Shown here: piece after piece, positions 5,921 to 6,943 of the stretch
Layout of the letters: each line of letters starts with the position of its first letter
How positions within the stretch are numbered: the stretch's first letter is position 1
Origin: Magnetovibrio sp.
Lineage (GTDB): Bacteria; Pseudomonadota; Alphaproteobacteria; Rhodospirillales; Magnetovibrionaceae
DNA length: 6,943 nucleotides
Direction of reading: 5' to 3'
NCBI GenBank assembly: GCA_016763895.1
Contig: JAESSV010000277.1
Coordinates: forward strand, 1-6,943
Translations under genes and position numbers: made by a program
The notes under the pieces: model-generated
Seen by the model: the letters and a program-made list of their open reading frames with translations, nothing else
What the model was told of the DNA's origin: nothing
The model's database searches: none

Positions 5921-6943
5921 GGATTATATGGCTGTAATCGGGAATAAAATAGCATAAGCCCCGAACGGGATACCATAAGGGAGGGCAAGCGCCTTTGGCG
6001 CTGGGGGTGATTTGTGTAACACAGCGGTTAAGGTAAATTTGGAGGCAACACTGACCGTTGCGCTTTTCTTGACACACCCCACCACCACCAATGCTGACTC
6101 CTCCGCCAAAGTTCATCACGTCTTTGACAAAGGCCGTACCGTTGGTGCCGATTTTGGTGTTGGCGCTACCCAAACCACCTTGGGTTAAAACCGTCCCGTT
6201 CACATAGGCGGAACCGCTGCGTCCCCCAGATGAAGTGCCGATTTGCGTCTGAGCACGGCCCATACCCGGAGCCACGGTAATCACATTGCCCTTAATATGA
6301 GCGGTCGCATTTCCGGAACCGTTGGCAATACCGATCTGCGCAGTGGCCCGCCCAACCCCACTGGCACGGGTCACGACACTTCCTTTAACCGACGCGTTTG
6401 CATGAGATCGTTTGCCACGTGCAACGCCAATTTCCGTCGTGGACTGAGCCGCACCTGAGGCCAATGTCACTATATTACCATCGATATCAACCATAACTTT
6501 CGCACGATTTCCCGAGGCCACACCAATCGAAGTCTTCGCTTTTGAATGCCCCGTTGCTATGGTCGTCACGCTACCATCCACACTCACGTTTGCTTCGGAA
6601 CGATCTCCACTTGCCACACCGACTTCGGTCTTGGATTCAGAGCGTCCAGCGGCAATGGTTGTAATTGTCCCATCGATATTCACGACGACTTTGGCGCGTT
6701 TTCCCGAAGCCACGCCCACATCCGTACGGGCGGTCGAACGACCACTGGATATGGTTGTGACATTGCCATGGATATCGACCTGTGCTGTGCCTCCTTGACC
6801 ACGGGATGTGCCAATATCGGTGGTGGCCTTCGAACCCGATCCTGTTGCCGAGGTCGTCACCGCCCCATCAACGCTGACAGAAATATTGGTCCGACCGCCT
6901 CGCCTTACATACGCATCGCCGAAAAGCCCCCCTCCGGGGTCGT
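5913..6943 (-). CDS. repeat protein with ~32-residue beta-rich repeats and six-cysteine C-terminus (5' end off the window)
   Basis: Not recognised as a named family. The frame is open from the right edge to TAG at 5913-5915, giving at least 342 residues. The GTG at 6858-6860 lies inside a repeat and is not the true start. Counting that GTG as 1, residues 54-181 are four exact 32-residue units, flanked by shorter or longer copies back to the edge region and on to about 240. A unit runs like KRAKVVVNIDG, TITTIAAG, then ESKTEVGVASG. Alternating beta-branched and small residues, with Gly or Asp-Gly turns, suggest a beta-solenoid or other extracytoplasmic beta structure. A Gly-rich linker (252-261) leads to a C-terminal domain with Cys263, 271, 272, 280, 292 and 303, aromatic residues (PPLWYPVRGLCYF) and a basic end. 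The six cysteines could form three disulfides, in keeping with an exported protein. The signal peptide, if any, is outside the window. Confidence 0.85.
   Translation of the reverse strand, partial: DPGGGLFGDAYVRRGGRTNISVSVDGAVTTSATGSGSKATTDIGTSRGQGGTAQVDIHGNVTTISSGRSTARTDVGVASGKRAKVVVNIDGTITTIAAGRSESKTEVGVASGDRSEANVSVDGSVTTIATGHSKAKTSIGVASGNRAKVMVDIDGNIVTLASGAAQSTTEIGVARGKRSHANASVKGSVVTRASGVGRATAQIGIANGSGNATAHIKGNVITVAPGMGRAQTQIGTSSGGRSGSAYVNGTVLTQGGLGSANTKIGTNGTAFVKDVMNFGGGVSIGGGGVCQEKRNGQCCLQIYLNRCVTQITPSAKGACPPLWYPVRGLCYFIPDYSHIIRR
6141..6899 (-). repeat. intragenic ~96-bp tandem repeats (about eight copies)
   Basis: The coding sequence is built of units of about 96 bp. Four are exactly 96 bp long: 6606-6701, 6510-6605, 6414-6509 and 6318-6413. 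The upstream copies at 6702-6800 and 6801-6899 are one codon longer. The two copies nearest the 3' end shrink to 31 and 28 codons (6225-6317 and 6141-6224). The protein pattern GxVTTxAxG...T.IGVASG is better kept than the DNA, so these are old duplications under selection rather than a recent expansion. No copies are identical. Confidence 0.85.

Noticed and set aside
6858..6860. GTG as start of the repeat protein
   Set aside because: The frame stays open to the right edge and the upstream residues (for example ISVSVDGAV) are part of another repeat copy.

Overview
The window looks like chromosomal DNA of a Gram-negative bacterium of moderate GC content, probably an alphaproteobacterium. This rests on the style of the EnvZ/OmpR-type two-component pair and on exported proteins with a classical signal peptide. 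The taxonomic guess is from protein style only and is not proven. It carries a compact copper-handling locus, followed by two less familiar genes.

Layout: (1) Positions 1-2186, minus strand: nearly all of a Cu(I)-exporting P1B-type ATPase (CopA), whose C-terminus lies off the left edge. (2) 2187-2354: a divergent regulatory gap with a good sigma70-like promoter for the rightward genes and an 18-bp imperfect dyad close to the copA start. (3) 2355-4450, plus strand: an OmpR-family response regulator and an EnvZ-like histidine kinase, overlapping by 4 bases (ATGA), so one translationally coupled operon. (4) 4451-4593: a gap rich in repeats (10-bp and 9-bp spaced direct repeats, an inverted repeat) that looks like a response-regulator target. 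(5) 4594-5094: a secreted cupredoxin with a complete type 1 copper ligand set, ended by a strong 13-bp-stem terminator at 5140-5180. (6) 5220-5744, minus strand: a small four-helix membrane protein with an intramembrane CPVCNK motif. (7) 5825-5920: a 15-bp tandem repeat. (8) 5913-6943, minus strand: the 3' part of a gene for a protein of about eight 32-residue beta-rich repeats plus a six-cysteine C-terminal domain; its start is off the right edge.

How the parts may work together (inference): CopA pumps cytoplasmic Cu(I) to the periplasm, the cupredoxin binds it there, and the two-component system, placed between them, may sense an envelope signal and control the flanking genes. Which signal it senses cannot be read from the sequence, although its periplasmic domain is rich in histidine. 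The CPVCNK membrane protein could belong to the same thiol/metal theme. The repeat protein appears unrelated and is the least explained object here. Its stop codon is followed, in the same frame, by a 15-bp minisatellite that would read as GLTGK repeats.
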